A DNA stretch of 8,404 nucleotides, from assembly GCA_003152145.1 (NCBI GenBank), contig PLZL01000474.1:1-8404 (forward strand), read 5' to 3'. Position numbers and translations under genes: made by a program. Positions 1 through 7,388 of this stretch are shown here, in pieces (the stretch's first letter is position 1; the number at the start of each line of letters is the position of its first letter). The stretch comes from Limisphaerales bacterium (GTDB lineage: Bacteria > Verrucomicrobiota > Verrucomicrobiae > Limisphaerales > UBA11358). The notes under the pieces were generated by a model, which was given only the letters and a program-made list of their open reading frames with translations, was not told the origin of the DNA and did no database searches.

Positions 1-3
1 TAA

Positions 4-234
4 CACACTCTTTTTTCCGAGCGCAGGATGCCACAGAGGCCAAACGGTTGCGTGACGAACAATCGTAACACCGACGCCTGCCGCGGTAAGGAGGCATCGA
101 ACTGGCCGGTGGAAAAAATCCTCGCGCGCGGCTACGCGGCGGCGACGTTTTATTACGGCGATTTGGAGCCGGATTTCCCGGACTGGCGGAAACTCAACGT
201 GCGAGCCGCGAAGCGTCTGGCTGCCGCGTATTGA
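4..234 (+). pseudogene. Remnant of a CE15 glucuronoyl esterase gene
   Basis: The frame is open from just after an in-frame TAA at 1-3 to a TGA at 232-234; the first ATG is at 28. From about position 52 to 180 the translation follows a conserved block of carbohydrate esterase family 15 (4-O-methyl-glucuronoyl methylesterases), with the cores [22 protein letters not shown] and [10 protein letters not shown]. Family members are exported proteins of about 400 residues that cleave the ester between lignin and glucuronoxylan. Only about 45 family-like residues remain. The signal peptide and N-terminal part are missing, and so is everything after the block, including the G-x-S-R-x-G nucleophile region and the catalytic His. 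The last 17 residues, starting PDWRKL, do not resemble the family, and neither other frame restores it. The DNA is visibly more GC-rich than the GH30 gene facing it 21 bp away. It is very unlikely to encode an active esterase. The family call comes from remembered motifs. Confidence 0.62.
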
Positions 235-255
235 CACCGGCTTTGCTGGGGTTTC

Positions 256-1680
256 CTAAATCACCAGTGTAATAATGGAATGGGCTGGGCTGCTGGTCCT
301 TGTGGCTTTACCACCCAACTGGAGGTTAAAAGACAATGCGTGATCGGAAAGATTGAGAACCACAACGGCGATTTTCCCATCCTGATTCAAAAAAGCGGTG
401 GTCAGCAGTTTGTCGGTTGTGGATGAACTGACGATCCGCCTTGCGCCCGGACGAATGAATTTTGAAAAATGGCCGATGTAGTAATACGAATTCATGTAAT
501 GCAGTTCCCCGGTTTTGGTATCGGCATGAATCGGCGCAAAGCAAAAATTCTGAACATGATTTGGGCCGCCTTTTTCATTCAATAACACATTCCAATCCGT
601 CCAGCCTTCAGCGCCATTGTTAAAATCCTGGATCATTGACCTGGCATAGAGTTCACCCCATTGCCAGTCGTTGATTTTGCCGTAATCAAAAGGACCATTG
701 CACGCCTCGGTGAACAAAAGGTGTGTTTGCGGATAAGCTTCCTTGACGCGTTTGACGTTTTCAAAATTGTCACCCACATACCAGTGATAGCCGACGCCCC
801 AAACATATTTGGCGGCCGCCGGATCATCCAAAATCACCGACGCACGGTGATACATCAAACTTCGGTTGTGATCCCAAATAACAATTTTTTTGTTTTTCAA
901 GCCGGCATTTCGCAAAGTTGGGCCGAGATAATTTTTTACAAAATCGCGCTCTTCTTCGGCGGTGTAAATGCACGATTCCCAAGTCTGCCTGGCCAGCGGT
1001 TCATTTTGCACCGTCAATCCCCAGATCGGAATACCTTCCTTCTCATAGGCATGAATAAACTTGCTGTAATAGCGCGCCCATGAGTCATAGTATTCGGGTT
1101 TCAATTTGCTCCCGTGAAGCACGTCGCCATTGTCCTTCATCCAGTCGGGCGGGCTCCAAGGGCTGGCGAACAGCGTGAAATGATTTCCTGATTTCGCAAT
1201 CGCCGCTTTGATAAAAGGAATACGGAATTTCAAATCATGAGCGATGTCAAAGCTGTCCAGTTGCTTGTCGCCATCCTTGACGTAGGTGTAACTCTCGCTT
1301 GAAAAATCGCAACTGTTGATGTGGGTTCGTCCAAGCGTGTAACCGATGCCATTTTCCGGATCAAAATATGCCCTCAGAATTTCCTGTTGTTTATCTTCAG
1401 GAAGTTTATAAAAAGTCTCCGCTGCCGCATCTGTCAAAGCGCCGCCGATGCCGAGAACGGTTTGGAAAGTTTTTGAAGGATCAACAAAAATGTATTCTTC
1501 CTTCTCAGTCACCGGTAAAGTATCCACTAGCTCTGCTTCACCGGCTTTTGCCAGCCTCTGCCCCGTGTCCTTTGCTGTAAGATAAATTTCAACGTGAGTT
1601 TTGGAATGCCCGGAAGCACCGCGAGAAGGCACGGACATGAGCGCAATCAGTAAAATTACAACAATAAGTGTATGCTTCAT
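256..1680 (-). CDS. Secreted GH30 family glycosidase (glucosylceramidase/beta-glucanase-like)
   Basis: This 474-residue retaining beta-glycosidase belongs to glycoside hydrolase family 30. Residues 1-23 form a signal peptide (MKHT, then a hydrophobic run), so the enzyme is exported. The (beta/alpha)8 barrel spans roughly residues 60-400 and carries family landmarks: GIGGALTDAAAE at 77-88, GRTHINSCDFSSESY at 117-131, SPWSPPDWMKDNG at 173-185, the acid/base Glu227 in TVQNEP (codon 1000-1002) and the nucleophile Glu325 in LLFTEAC (codon 706-708). The segments LGPTL (252-256) and ILDDPAAAKYV (283-293) recall human glucocerebrosidase, which suggests subfamily 1 or 3 rather than the glucuronoxylanase subfamily 8. 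Residues 405-474 are the usual C-terminal beta-sandwich. Length is normal and the gene looks intact. It starts 26 bp after the GH2 stop without a clear Shine-Dalgarno sequence and is probably co-transcribed with GH2. Substrate is uncertain; beta-1,6- or beta-1,3-glucan side chains are plausible. Confidence 0.93.
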   Translation of the reverse strand: MKHTLIVVILLIALMSVPSRGASGHSKTHVEIYLTAKDTGQRLAKAGEAELVDTLPVTEKEEYIFVDPSKTFQTVLGIGGALTDAAAETFYKLPEDKQQEILRAYFDPENGIGYTLGRTHINSCDFSSESYTYVKDGDKQLDSFDIAHDLKFRIPFIKAAIAKSGNHFTLFASPWSPPDWMKDNGDVLHGSKLKPEYYDSWARYYSKFIHAYEKEGIPIWGLTVQNEPLARQTWESCIYTAEEERDFVKNYLGPTLRNAGLKNKKIVIWDHNRSLMYHRASVILDDPAAAKYVWGVGYHWYVGDNFENVKRVKEAYPQTHLLFTEACNGPFDYGKINDWQWGELYARSMIQDFNNGAEGWTDWNVLLNEKGGPNHVQNFCFAPIHADTKTGELHYMNSYYYIGHFSKFIRPGARRIVSSSTTDKLLTTAFLNQDGKIAVVVLNLSDHALSFNLQLGGKATRTSSPAHSIITLVI

Positions 1681-1706
1681 GTTACATCAAATATTTATCT
1701 GCTCTT

Positions 1707-3956
1707 TTAGTTAAGCTGCGCAGAAACCGGCTGCGGCACAGTATTACTAACCATGCCAGATAATTGCAGAGTATCATTGGTGCTGTTGAGATGATATGCA
1801 GCGCCGCTTGAGGTATTGTGTGTCTTGGCTGTTGACGGCAGGATTGGCGCGACCCAAGCAAGTGAATCGGTGACTCGAACCTCTCCATTGCTGCCAATCG
1901 CTTTAATAAAATTTGTTCCGCCAGACAATGTCACCGGCCAGGCGAAAATGCAATTGGTGCTCGCACGAACGCGTTGCGAAATGCCATTTAGAAAAAGTTC
2001 GACCGAATCGCAGTTGGCATAAACTTTGGCTGTAACGGCATTGGTCAGCCGATCAGTAAAAGTGTGCCCCGTGATGTAAACCATTGGATTCGTTGTCCAG
2101 TTGGCTTTGTAATAGTAGAAAGCGTCCTTGCGCACCTGACGGTCATAAGTTACAAGTCCCTTGTCATTGCGCCCCGGGGTGTCACCTTCGTTGCGGCCGG
2201 CAACTGCAAAATCAAACATGTTCCAAACAAATTTGCACCAGAGAAATGGCCGCGCCTGCATCTCTTGCCAATAGGTTTCGTGAAAAAGATTCTGATATTC
2301 CTCCGGATGATACGGTCCAGCGTTGGCAGGTTCGGCTACCGGCTCTTCACTGTGCTGATAAACACTACCGCCAGCACCATACTCGCTAATGCCAAGACGG
2401 CGGTTGGGGTATTTCGCGTGAATTTCGTCGGCCCAAGTTCCAAATTCTCCGAGCTTGCCATTATACCAGCCAAAATACTTGTTGATGGCGGTTAACTCGG
2501 TGCACCAATTGGATGGCTCATCGTCACTGGCATTGGCGGCGGAAGTGGAAAGGCGTGTAGGATCTTCCTGCGCGGCAAGCTGCGCCAGTTGGCTGACCAA
2601 ATTGACCGGCTTTGGCCCGGGTTTCATGGTAATCTCATTGAACACTCCCCAGCAAACCACCGATGGATGATTGTAGCGCTGCCGGATAAGTTCGATAAGC
2701 TGCTGTTTGGCATTGGCGTAAAAGGCGGGCGATTCAGTGATACGATTAACCAGCGGAATCTCGCTCCAAAGAATAATCCCATTTTGATCCGCCAATTGGT
2801 AAGTATAATCATCGTGCTCATAGTGCGACAGACGGACAGCCGTGGCCCCAATCTCCTTCAGCAACATGAAATTCGTGTTCCGCTGCTTATCGGTGATTGC
2901 CCAGCCGTGATCCAGCCAGTCTTGGTGCATATTAACGCCGTGAAGGTCATAATGCCGTCCATTCAGAAAAAACCCCTCGTTCGCATCCACGCTGAAACAA
3001 CGAAGGCCCAGCGGCTGGGCGATCAGGTCAACCACTTTCGAGCGTATCCATACTTCAGTAAAGGCCTGGTATAGATACGGGTCGGAAAGTCCGTTCCACA
3101 AATGCGGTTTCTTAATCGTCGTTGTCGCAACAATGTTTGATGCTGTCGCCGGCTGAAGCGTCACGACATTGGTGAGAATGGCCGCGACATTTGTCGCCGC
3201 ATCGGTGATAATACTGCGGACAGTTACAGTTTGTGCCGTCGCAGTGGCGTTTGAAAGAACAGCCGTCACTTGGAGGTTCGCAGAATTGGAACTGACACCG
3301 GTCGTCTTCAAATAGATTCCCGGAGAGCCGTAATCCAATGGCGAGATTTGCACCGGGTCAGTAATGAGCAAATGCACGTCACGATATAATCCCCCGAAAA
3401 AGGTGAAGTCGGCTGACAGCGGTGGAACATTTGTATTCACGGCGTTGTTAACTTTCACTGCAATCACGTTGTCCGCCCCGACGTTGAGGTAAGGGGTAAC
3501 ATCAAAAACAAACGCGGCAAACCCGCCTTGATGTTCACCGACGAAATTGCCGTTGACATAGACATCGGTCTCGGAAAATGCTCCATCAAATTTCAGAAAG
3601 AAATGGCGGCCTGTGAAGTCCTTGTCCACCGGGCAATGTCTTCTATACCAGCCTGCGCCGCGATAGTAATTTTTCACACTGTTCTGACCGTCGCTATTAT
3701 TCCAAGTATGCGGCAAATTCAGATTTGTCCACGACGAATCATCGAGCTTAGTGGCTTGCGCCCCGGCGATATCCTGCCGGATAAACCGCCAGTTGGAATC
3801 CACAATCACATCTACCCGGGGATTGGCGGGAAGAGTATAGCTCGAGGTTGCCGGCGAAAATGCCGTGCAAAGAATCACCGGGCAGACCAAAAGCGCCCGT
3901 TTTGACAAAAAGGCGGCCACAGCAACAAAAGAACTGTGAACGGACATTCGGCTCAT
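1707..3956 (-). CDS. Secreted GH2 beta-galactosidase-like glycosidase
   Basis: This 749-residue enzyme belongs to glycoside hydrolase family 2. ATG at 3956 is chosen because it opens directly into a signal peptide (residues 1-39: basic, hydrophobic, then SPATSS); ATG at 3947 is equally possible. The frame runs open upstream to 4211, but that extension overlaps the regulator gene and has no family similarity. Domains in order: jelly-roll sugar-binding domain about 47-200 (LNLPHTW, GAGWYRR, VYVNGNFVGEHQGGF), immunoglobulin-like domain about 203-315, TIM barrel about 320-605, and a C-terminal beta-domain about 620-705 resembling DUF4982 (SVELFLNG). Glu441 in WGVFNEI (codon 2634-2636) is the expected acid/base and Glu525 in ISEYGAGG the expected nucleophile; WNMFDF follows. 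The last 40 or so residues are Ser/Thr/Asn-rich and unassigned. A retaining exo-beta-galactosidase is the default reading, but GH2 also holds glucuronidases and mannosidases, so specificity is open. It leads the GH2-GH30 pair. Confidence 0.93.
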   Translation of the reverse strand: MSRMSVHSSFVAVAAFLSKRALLVCPVILCTAFSPATSSYTLPANPRVDVIVDSNWRFIRQDIAGAQATKLDDSSWTNLNLPHTWNNSDGQNSVKNYYRGAGWYRRHCPVDKDFTGRHFFLKFDGAFSETDVYVNGNFVGEHQGGFAAFVFDVTPYLNVGADNVIAVKVNNAVNTNVPPLSADFTFFGGLYRDVHLLITDPVQISPLDYGSPGIYLKTTGVSSNSANLQVTAVLSNATATAQTVTVRSIITDAATNVAAILTNVVTLQPATASNIVATTTIKKPHLWNGLSDPYLYQAFTEVWIRSKVVDLIAQPLGLRCFSVDANEGFFLNGRHYDLHGVNMHQDWLDHGWAITDKQRNTNFMLLKEIGATAVRLSHYEHDDYTYQLADQNGIILWSEIPLVNRITESPAFYANAKQQLIELIRQRYNHPSVVCWGVFNEITMKPGPKPVNLVSQLAQLAAQEDPTRLSTSAANASDDEPSNWCTELTAINKYFGWYNGKLGEFGTWADEIHAKYPNRRLGISEYGAGGSVYQHSEEPVAEPANAGPYHPEEYQNLFHETYWQEMQARPFLWCKFVWNMFDFAVAGRNEGDTPGRNDKGLVTYDRQVRKDAFYYYKANWTTNPMVYITGHTFTDRLTNAVTAKVYANCDSVELFLNGISQRVRASTNCIFAWPVTLSGGTNFIKAIGSNGEVRVTDSLAWVAPILPSTAKTHNTSSGAAYHLNSTNDTLQLSGMVSNTVPQPVSAQLN

Positions 3957-4137
3957 TTTGATGACATTCGTAAAATTTCCGCAGTTACCATCAAGCCTCA
4001 ACCAAGTTAAAGAGGACATCAGATGATACCTGAATGGGGAAAGAATAAAATCTACAGGAATCCTTTTCATCCCTCTTTCGAGGGGTGATAAAGCGATTTT
4101 CAAAATGCAAAGACACTCGAAGAGACCGCCGACCACT
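3957..4137 (-). promoter_or_regulatory. Non-coding leader between the regulator and GH2 genes, likely promoter region
   Basis: This 181-bp gap separates the response regulator stop from the chosen GH2 start and is the only sizeable non-coding stretch inside the minus-strand gene series. It is AT-rich relative to the flanking genes. A TATCAT hexamer (minus strand, at 4023-4028, about 67 bp before the GH2 start) could serve as a -10 element, but no convincing -35 lies at the right spacing. A short GC hairpin sits at 4071-4084. No Shine-Dalgarno sequence precedes the start. By position it is the most likely place for the neighbouring LuxR-type regulator to act, but I see no clear symmetric operator. 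That role is inferred from layout alone. Confidence 0.4.
4071..4084 (-). other. Small perfect hairpin with GAAA tetraloop
   Basis: Read on the minus strand, CCCTC-GAAA-GAGGG forms a 5-bp perfect stem closed by a GNRA-type tetraloop. It lies 54 bp after the response regulator stop and 114 bp before the GH2 start. No U-run follows, so it is not a standard intrinsic terminator. It might stabilise an mRNA end or a leader, or be chance. Confidence 0.3.
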
Positions 4138-4767
4138 TCACAAATGGATGATCCCGCGATGAATTGCAGTCGTGACGGCTTCCGTCCGGTCAGCCACGCG
4201 AAGTTTTCCAAGGATGTTTTTCAGGTGATCCTTCACGGTGTATTCGGTAATATTCAAAGTGTCGGCGATTTCTTTATTGGAGAGTCCCTTGGCCAGTTCG
4301 TTCAAAACCTCCACTTCGCGGGACGTTAATTCTTCCAACAATTTCCGCGAGGCAAGTCGGCTGGCAATTTCCTTGGGAATCCAATTTTGTCCCGCCGCCA
4401 CGGCCCGCAATGCAGGAACGAGTTTGTCACCTGTGGAATTTTTGAGCACGTATCCTTGCGCCCCGGCGTGGAGCGCCCGGTGAATGTCTTCATCGCCATC
4501 AAAGGCGCTTAACACCAGAATTCGCGCCGATGGAAATTTGTTTCGTATCTCCAGCGTAGTTTGTATCCCGCTTTTGCCCGGCATCCTTAAATCCAGCAAG
4601 GCAAGGTCGGGATGATGTTTGGCAAAGAGTTCCAGCGCTTGATTGCCATCGGCAGCTTCTGCCACCACTTCCATGTCCGGCTCTGTGTTCACGAGCGCAA
4701 TCAAACCCATCCGAACAATGTAATGGTCGTCGGCTATCAATATGCGAATCTTCTCTGTTTTTTTCAT
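4138..4767 (-). CDS. NarL/FixJ-family response regulator (REC + LuxR-type HTH)
   Basis: This 209-residue cytoplasmic DNA-binding regulator has the standard length of the NarL family. The receiver domain spans residues about 7-122: acidic pair Asp13-Asp14 (IADDH), phospho-acceptor Asp59 in LLDLRMPG (codon 4591-4593), switch Ser87 in LVLSAF and Lys109 in YVLKN. The LuxR-type helix-turn-helix is at about 145-208, with the typical LTSREVEVLNELAKGLSNKEIA and the recognition-helix stretch TVKDHLKNILGKL. All key residues are present. The ATG overlaps the stop of the upstream histidine kinase gene (ATGA), so the two are almost certainly one transcript and translationally coupled. The kinase is the obvious phosphodonor. 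The nearest downstream target is the gap before GH2, so control of the GH2-GH30 genes is a reasonable inference; autoregulation is also possible. Confidence 0.96.
   Translation of the reverse strand: MKKTEKIRILIADDHYIVRMGLIALVNTEPDMEVVAEAADGNQALELFAKHHPDLALLDLRMPGKSGIQTTLEIRNKFPSARILVLSAFDGDEDIHRALHAGAQGYVLKNSTGDKLVPALRAVAAGQNWIPKEIASRLASRKLLEELTSREVEVLNELAKGLSNKEIADTLNITEYTVKDHLKNILGKLRVADRTEAVTTAIHRGIIHL
4764..4767 (-). other. ATGA stop/start overlap coupling kinase and regulator
   Basis: The kinase TGA (4766-4764) and the regulator ATG (4767-4765) share bases as ATGA. No Shine-Dalgarno sequence is visible just upstream of the regulator start, so initiation probably depends on ribosomes finishing the kinase. 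This favours balanced synthesis of the two partners. Confidence 0.85.
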
Positions 4768-7082
4768 GTGACAACCACATCGTCAGTGGCCGATGGGGAT
4801 TGAAATTCCAGTGACGGATTTAAAGGGATTTCAACGCGAACCAGTGTTCCTTCTTCTAGTTTGCTTGAAAGGATGAACCGGCCGCCAATCCGCTTGACGC
4901 GTTCGGACATGCCGAGCAAACCAAAATGCCCTTCGCCTGGTCCTGCGGCTTTTTCGCGGTCGAAACCGATTCCATTGTCTTTGATCTGCAAACTGACCTG
5001 TTGGCGTTCAAATTGCAGTTCTATGTTCACACTGGTTGCGCCGGAATGTTTGGCGATATTGGCGAGCGCCTCTTGTCCGATGCGCAAAAGATTTTCTTCA
5101 ACGACTTCCGGCAAGGACCGCGGCTCGCCTTTGGTCTCAAAGTGAACTTGAACATTCGTTTCGGAAGTAATCTGCCTGGCGCCTTCAGTCAAGGCGGTGG
5201 CAAGATCGAATTGCTCCAGCGCCCGGCTGCGCAAGTCCCAGACTGACTGGCGGACTTCCACCTGACTTTTGGCCATCAAACTGCGGGCAAGCTCAAGATG
5301 GCGCAACGAGTTTTCAGGACTGCGATCATGCAGCTTCGACGCCGTGTTTAGTTGCAAGGCAATGCCCGTGAGCGTTTGCTCGACCGTGTCGTGAAGTTCC
5401 TGCGCCAAGCGCGTTCTTTCCGTCAACACGGCTTTGAATTGAACTTCCGATTCCTTGCGGGCCGTAATTTCAAACTTTAGTTGCGCCGTTCGCTCCTTGA
5501 CTCTTCCTTCAAGCTGGTCGTTGGCCTGTTGCAACGCCAGTTGCGCTTTTTCACGTTCAGCAACGAGGAAATTCAAAGCGGAATTTTTCCGCGACAGCAT
5601 GATGGTCCAGCTCATAATCACAATCAGCACGGAGCAGACAATCACAAATCCAATCCAGAGACGCTGCGGTGTCAGCCAGCCGGGTTTCTCGATGATCAGG
5701 ACATCCTTTGGACTCCCGATGAGGATTTGGAAGGATTCCAGTTTGCCGTCGCTGTCAATATGAGTGAGACAAATCCCGCTCACAGCCAAAACGCTTCCGA
5801 TTGGAATAGCCGCCAGTGCTGCCTGACCCGCCAGATTATCGGCTGTGGCTGTGAATGTATAATTGCTGGTTTGCAAAACCATGGTGGTTGCTCCCGGAGG
5901 AGCGGTTCCTTGCCGCGCGCGGTTGACTGTAAGTTCGATCAACTTGCCCGAAAGCGAAATGTAATCCGCGTGGTAAAGGCCGCTCTCCAATTCTTCGATT
6001 GTCGCGGGTTGAGGTTTGACCGGAGCCAGGGATTTGCCTGTGTCTCGGAAAACGGCATCCTGCAAAACCGGAAGAAAACTTTCAAAACTCAAGAAACCAA
6101 CCGCGTCAACAACTTCTCCCGGCAACAACTCCGTCCGTTGCCGGCTCTGAACTTGCAAGCCGTAAATCCCATCTTCCAAAAACACATACTCGCCCGGTTT
6201 TTGAAAAGTAACCACGCCACGGACATGGACCCTCTGCGCAAGAGAATTGCCCCGCCGGAATTGGGCAAGTTTATCGAGCGGAATCACCGGGCTGTCAAAC
6301 GGGCTGACCAACTCGGATTTCTCAACCACCAAATCCGCCAGGTTGGGAATGTAAATCTCCACCGCAACCAACTGCCGCAGCGAACGGATGTGTGCTTCGG
6401 CGGCTGTGCCACGCACACGCACTTGCGCGCCAACCAATTTTTCTGGCTGAAAGTCGGCGGCAACCGACAGATAAGCCCGGAACCGATATCCGCCCGTGAC
6501 CATGTCCATCGTCAACCGCGAACCATCGTTTCGCGCATCCCGGACAATGCCCGAAATCTCGATCCGCTGGCTGTCTTCGGAACCCGACATCAATTGTTCG
6601 ACGGAAACCGGGTTTGCCGGCGGCAAGGGCGCGGTGCCAATTTTGCGCACACTGGGCGCGGTTACAGTTGGAGCAAAAGCACCGGCATAGGTTATCCCTG
6701 AAACCTCAACCACGTCACTGGGTTCGGGACGACGTCCATTCACGTTGTCCACAAACACTCCGCTGGTTGAATCCTGAACAAAAAATCGCCCCTTCAAAAC
6801 CGGATCGGCAGCAGTAACCACGCCGGTCAAAGACACCTTGAGAGAGCGTGAAGCCTGTTCCGCCGACAGGGAAATGACAGCCATGGCGTTCGTCAAAAGC
6901 CCGCCCGATTCTTGTGCCAACGCAACCGGGCTGACAACGACGAGAACGAAGAAAAAAAACAACTGAAGGGCTGACACAAGCCACAAACCCAGGCGGTCAG
7001 GCAAACGATCAGAAATCTTATGTTTGTTGACGATGCCCCAATTACAGGTTCTGATTTCGATGAAGTCCAGTTTTTTCTTCAA
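4764..7082 (-). CDS. Membrane sensor histidine kinase (HisKA_3 type) with duplicated OB-fold-like periplasmic sensor
   Basis: This 772-residue two-component kinase is paired with the adjoining regulator. Residues 33-56 are a signal/first membrane segment ending VALAQ, and 475-496 are a second membrane helix. The roughly 415 residues between are extracytoplasmic and read as four OB-fold-like beta modules (about 80-155, 172-245, 284-350, 373-462). Residues 500-555 form a charged coiled coil. The dimerisation domain has the phospho-acceptor His564 in QELHDTVEQ (codon 5391-5393), as in NarX/DesK-type kinases. The ATPase domain shows the N box around Asn675 (EALANIAKHS), G1 DNGIGF at 702-707 and G2 GHFGLLGM at 718-725. 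The start is uncertain: the first possible codon is TTG at 7082, three codons after an in-frame TGA and without a Shine-Dalgarno sequence. TTG at 7004 would leave a more normal signal-peptide N-region. The cue sensed is unknown. Confidence 0.93.
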   Translation of the reverse strand: MKKKLDFIEIRTCNWGIVNKHKISDRLPDRLGLWLVSALQLFFFFVLVVVSPVALAQESGGLLTNAMAVISLSAEQASRSLKVSLTGVVTAADPVLKGRFFVQDSTSGVFVDNVNGRRPEPSDVVEVSGITYAGAFAPTVTAPSVRKIGTAPLPPANPVSVEQLMSGSEDSQRIEISGIVRDARNDGSRLTMDMVTGGYRFRAYLSVAADFQPEKLVGAQVRVRGTAAEAHIRSLRQLVAVEIYIPNLADLVVEKSELVSPFDSPVIPLDKLAQFRRGNSLAQRVHVRGVVTFQKPGEYVFLEDGIYGLQVQSRQRTELLPGEVVDAVGFLSFESFLPVLQDAVFRDTGKSLAPVKPQPATIEELESGLYHADYISLSGKLIELTVNRARQGTAPPGATTMVLQTSNYTFTATADNLAGQAALAAIPIGSVLAVSGICLTHIDSDGKLESFQILIGSPKDVLIIEKPGWLTPQRLWIGFVIVCSVLIVIMSWTIMLSRKNSALNFLVAEREKAQLALQQANDQLEGRVKERTAQLKFEITARKESEVQFKAVLTERTRLAQELHDTVEQTLTGIALQLNTASKLHDRSPENSLRHLELARSLMAKSQVEVRQSVWDLRSRALEQFDLATALTEGARQITSETNVQVHFETKGEPRSLPEVVEENLLRIGQEALANIAKHSGATSVNIELQFERQQVSLQIKDNGIGFDREKAAGPGEGHFGLLGMSERVKRIGGRFILSSKLEEGTLVRVEIPLNPSLEFQSPSATDDVVVT
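5690..6851 (-). repeat. Internal protein-level duplication in the kinase sensor region
   Basis: Two stretches of the sensor align with an offset of almost exactly 200 residues (600 bp). FVQDSTSGV at 101-109 matches FLEDGIYGL at 301-309, with Asp104/Asp304 and Gly108/Gly308 in register. PSDVVEVSG at 121-129 matches PGEVVDAVG at 321-329. VEQLMSG at 161-167 matches IEELESG at 362-368, and IEISG at 174-178 matches ISLSG at 375-379. Each unit appears to hold two OB-like modules. The similarity is ancient: it is visible in protein, not as a DNA repeat. Confidence 0.7.
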
Positions 7083-7088
7083 TTGGTA

Positions 7089-7385
7089 TCATTGATTGGT
7101 TAACACCAGCCGATAAAAGGCAGACCCGACACCGGGATAAATTGGCATCACAAACGGATTGGTGAGCGGACCGGGAATATCTATCCAATTCGCGCCCAAT
7201 CCCATTGAGGGCAGATTTGTCTGATATTGCAGAGACCAGTTGCTGCTGTTCAACGGCCACGACAATTGCAGAGCGCTTGGCAACAGCGAGAGGGAAAGCG
7301 ACGGCTTGATGACTTTTACCATCAAGCTGCTGACGGTTGTCGCCTGACCATCGTTGGTGAACTGGTTGATTCTGGTGTATCCGGT
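7089..7385 (-). pseudogene. Orphan C-terminal tail of a surface/secreted protein (gene remnant)
   Basis: An open stretch of 98 codons lies between a TGA at 7388-7386 and a TGA at 7091-7089. From about 7290 it reads as a C-terminal beta-sandwich tail common on large exported Verrucomicrobia proteins: LQLSWP, SLQYQTNLP, NWIDIPGP and the ending FYRLVLTNQ. The part before it (YTRINQFTNDGQATTVSSL) looks like the end of a preceding beta domain. There is no signal peptide and no plausible start: only TTG at 7325 and ATG at 7322, both mid-domain. The tail resembles the end of the GH16-LamG protein directly upstream (LAWP ... FYRV), so it is a second, separate tail. The likely origin is deletion of most of a neighbouring gene, or a tail duplication. 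It shares the reading frame of both flanking genes. Confidence 0.55.
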
Positions 7386-7388
7386 TCA

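Noticed and set aside
237..249. Possible terminator hairpin between the convergent CE15 remnant and GH30
   Set aside because: The stem is only 5 bp including one G-T pair, the loop is 3 bases, and no T-run follows on either strand.
661..1083. 140-codon plus-strand frame opposite GH30
   Set aside because: It lies wholly antisense to the catalytic core of GH30, with no family-like motif or ribosome site.
2064..3074. Plus-strand frames of 143 and 161 codons opposite GH2
   Set aside because: Both are antisense to the well-conserved GH2 barrel; composition and lack of motifs mark them as shadows.
3840..3956. GH2 as a lipoprotein (Cys in the signal region)
   Set aside because: The VILC segment has Leu directly before Cys, where a lipobox needs a small residue; an ordinary cleavable signal ending near SPATSS fits better.
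3957..4211. Longer N-terminus for GH2, up to a TTG at 4211 or an ATG at 4070
   Set aside because: The extension overlaps the response regulator gene, has no GH2-like sequence, and would bury the signal peptide that begins at 3956.
5481..6701. 406-codon open frame on the plus strand opposite the kinase
   Set aside because: It is antisense to a gene with all kinase motifs, has a Gln/Arg/Asn-heavy composition with no recognisable domain, and shows no start-site signal. It is a shadow of the coding periodicity on the other strand.
7089..7091. TGA between the tail remnant and the kinase as a recoded (selenocysteine or readthrough) codon
   Set aside because: Nothing supports a fusion: the tail ends naturally with F-Y-R-L, no downstream recoding hairpin is evident, and the shared frame can arise by chance.
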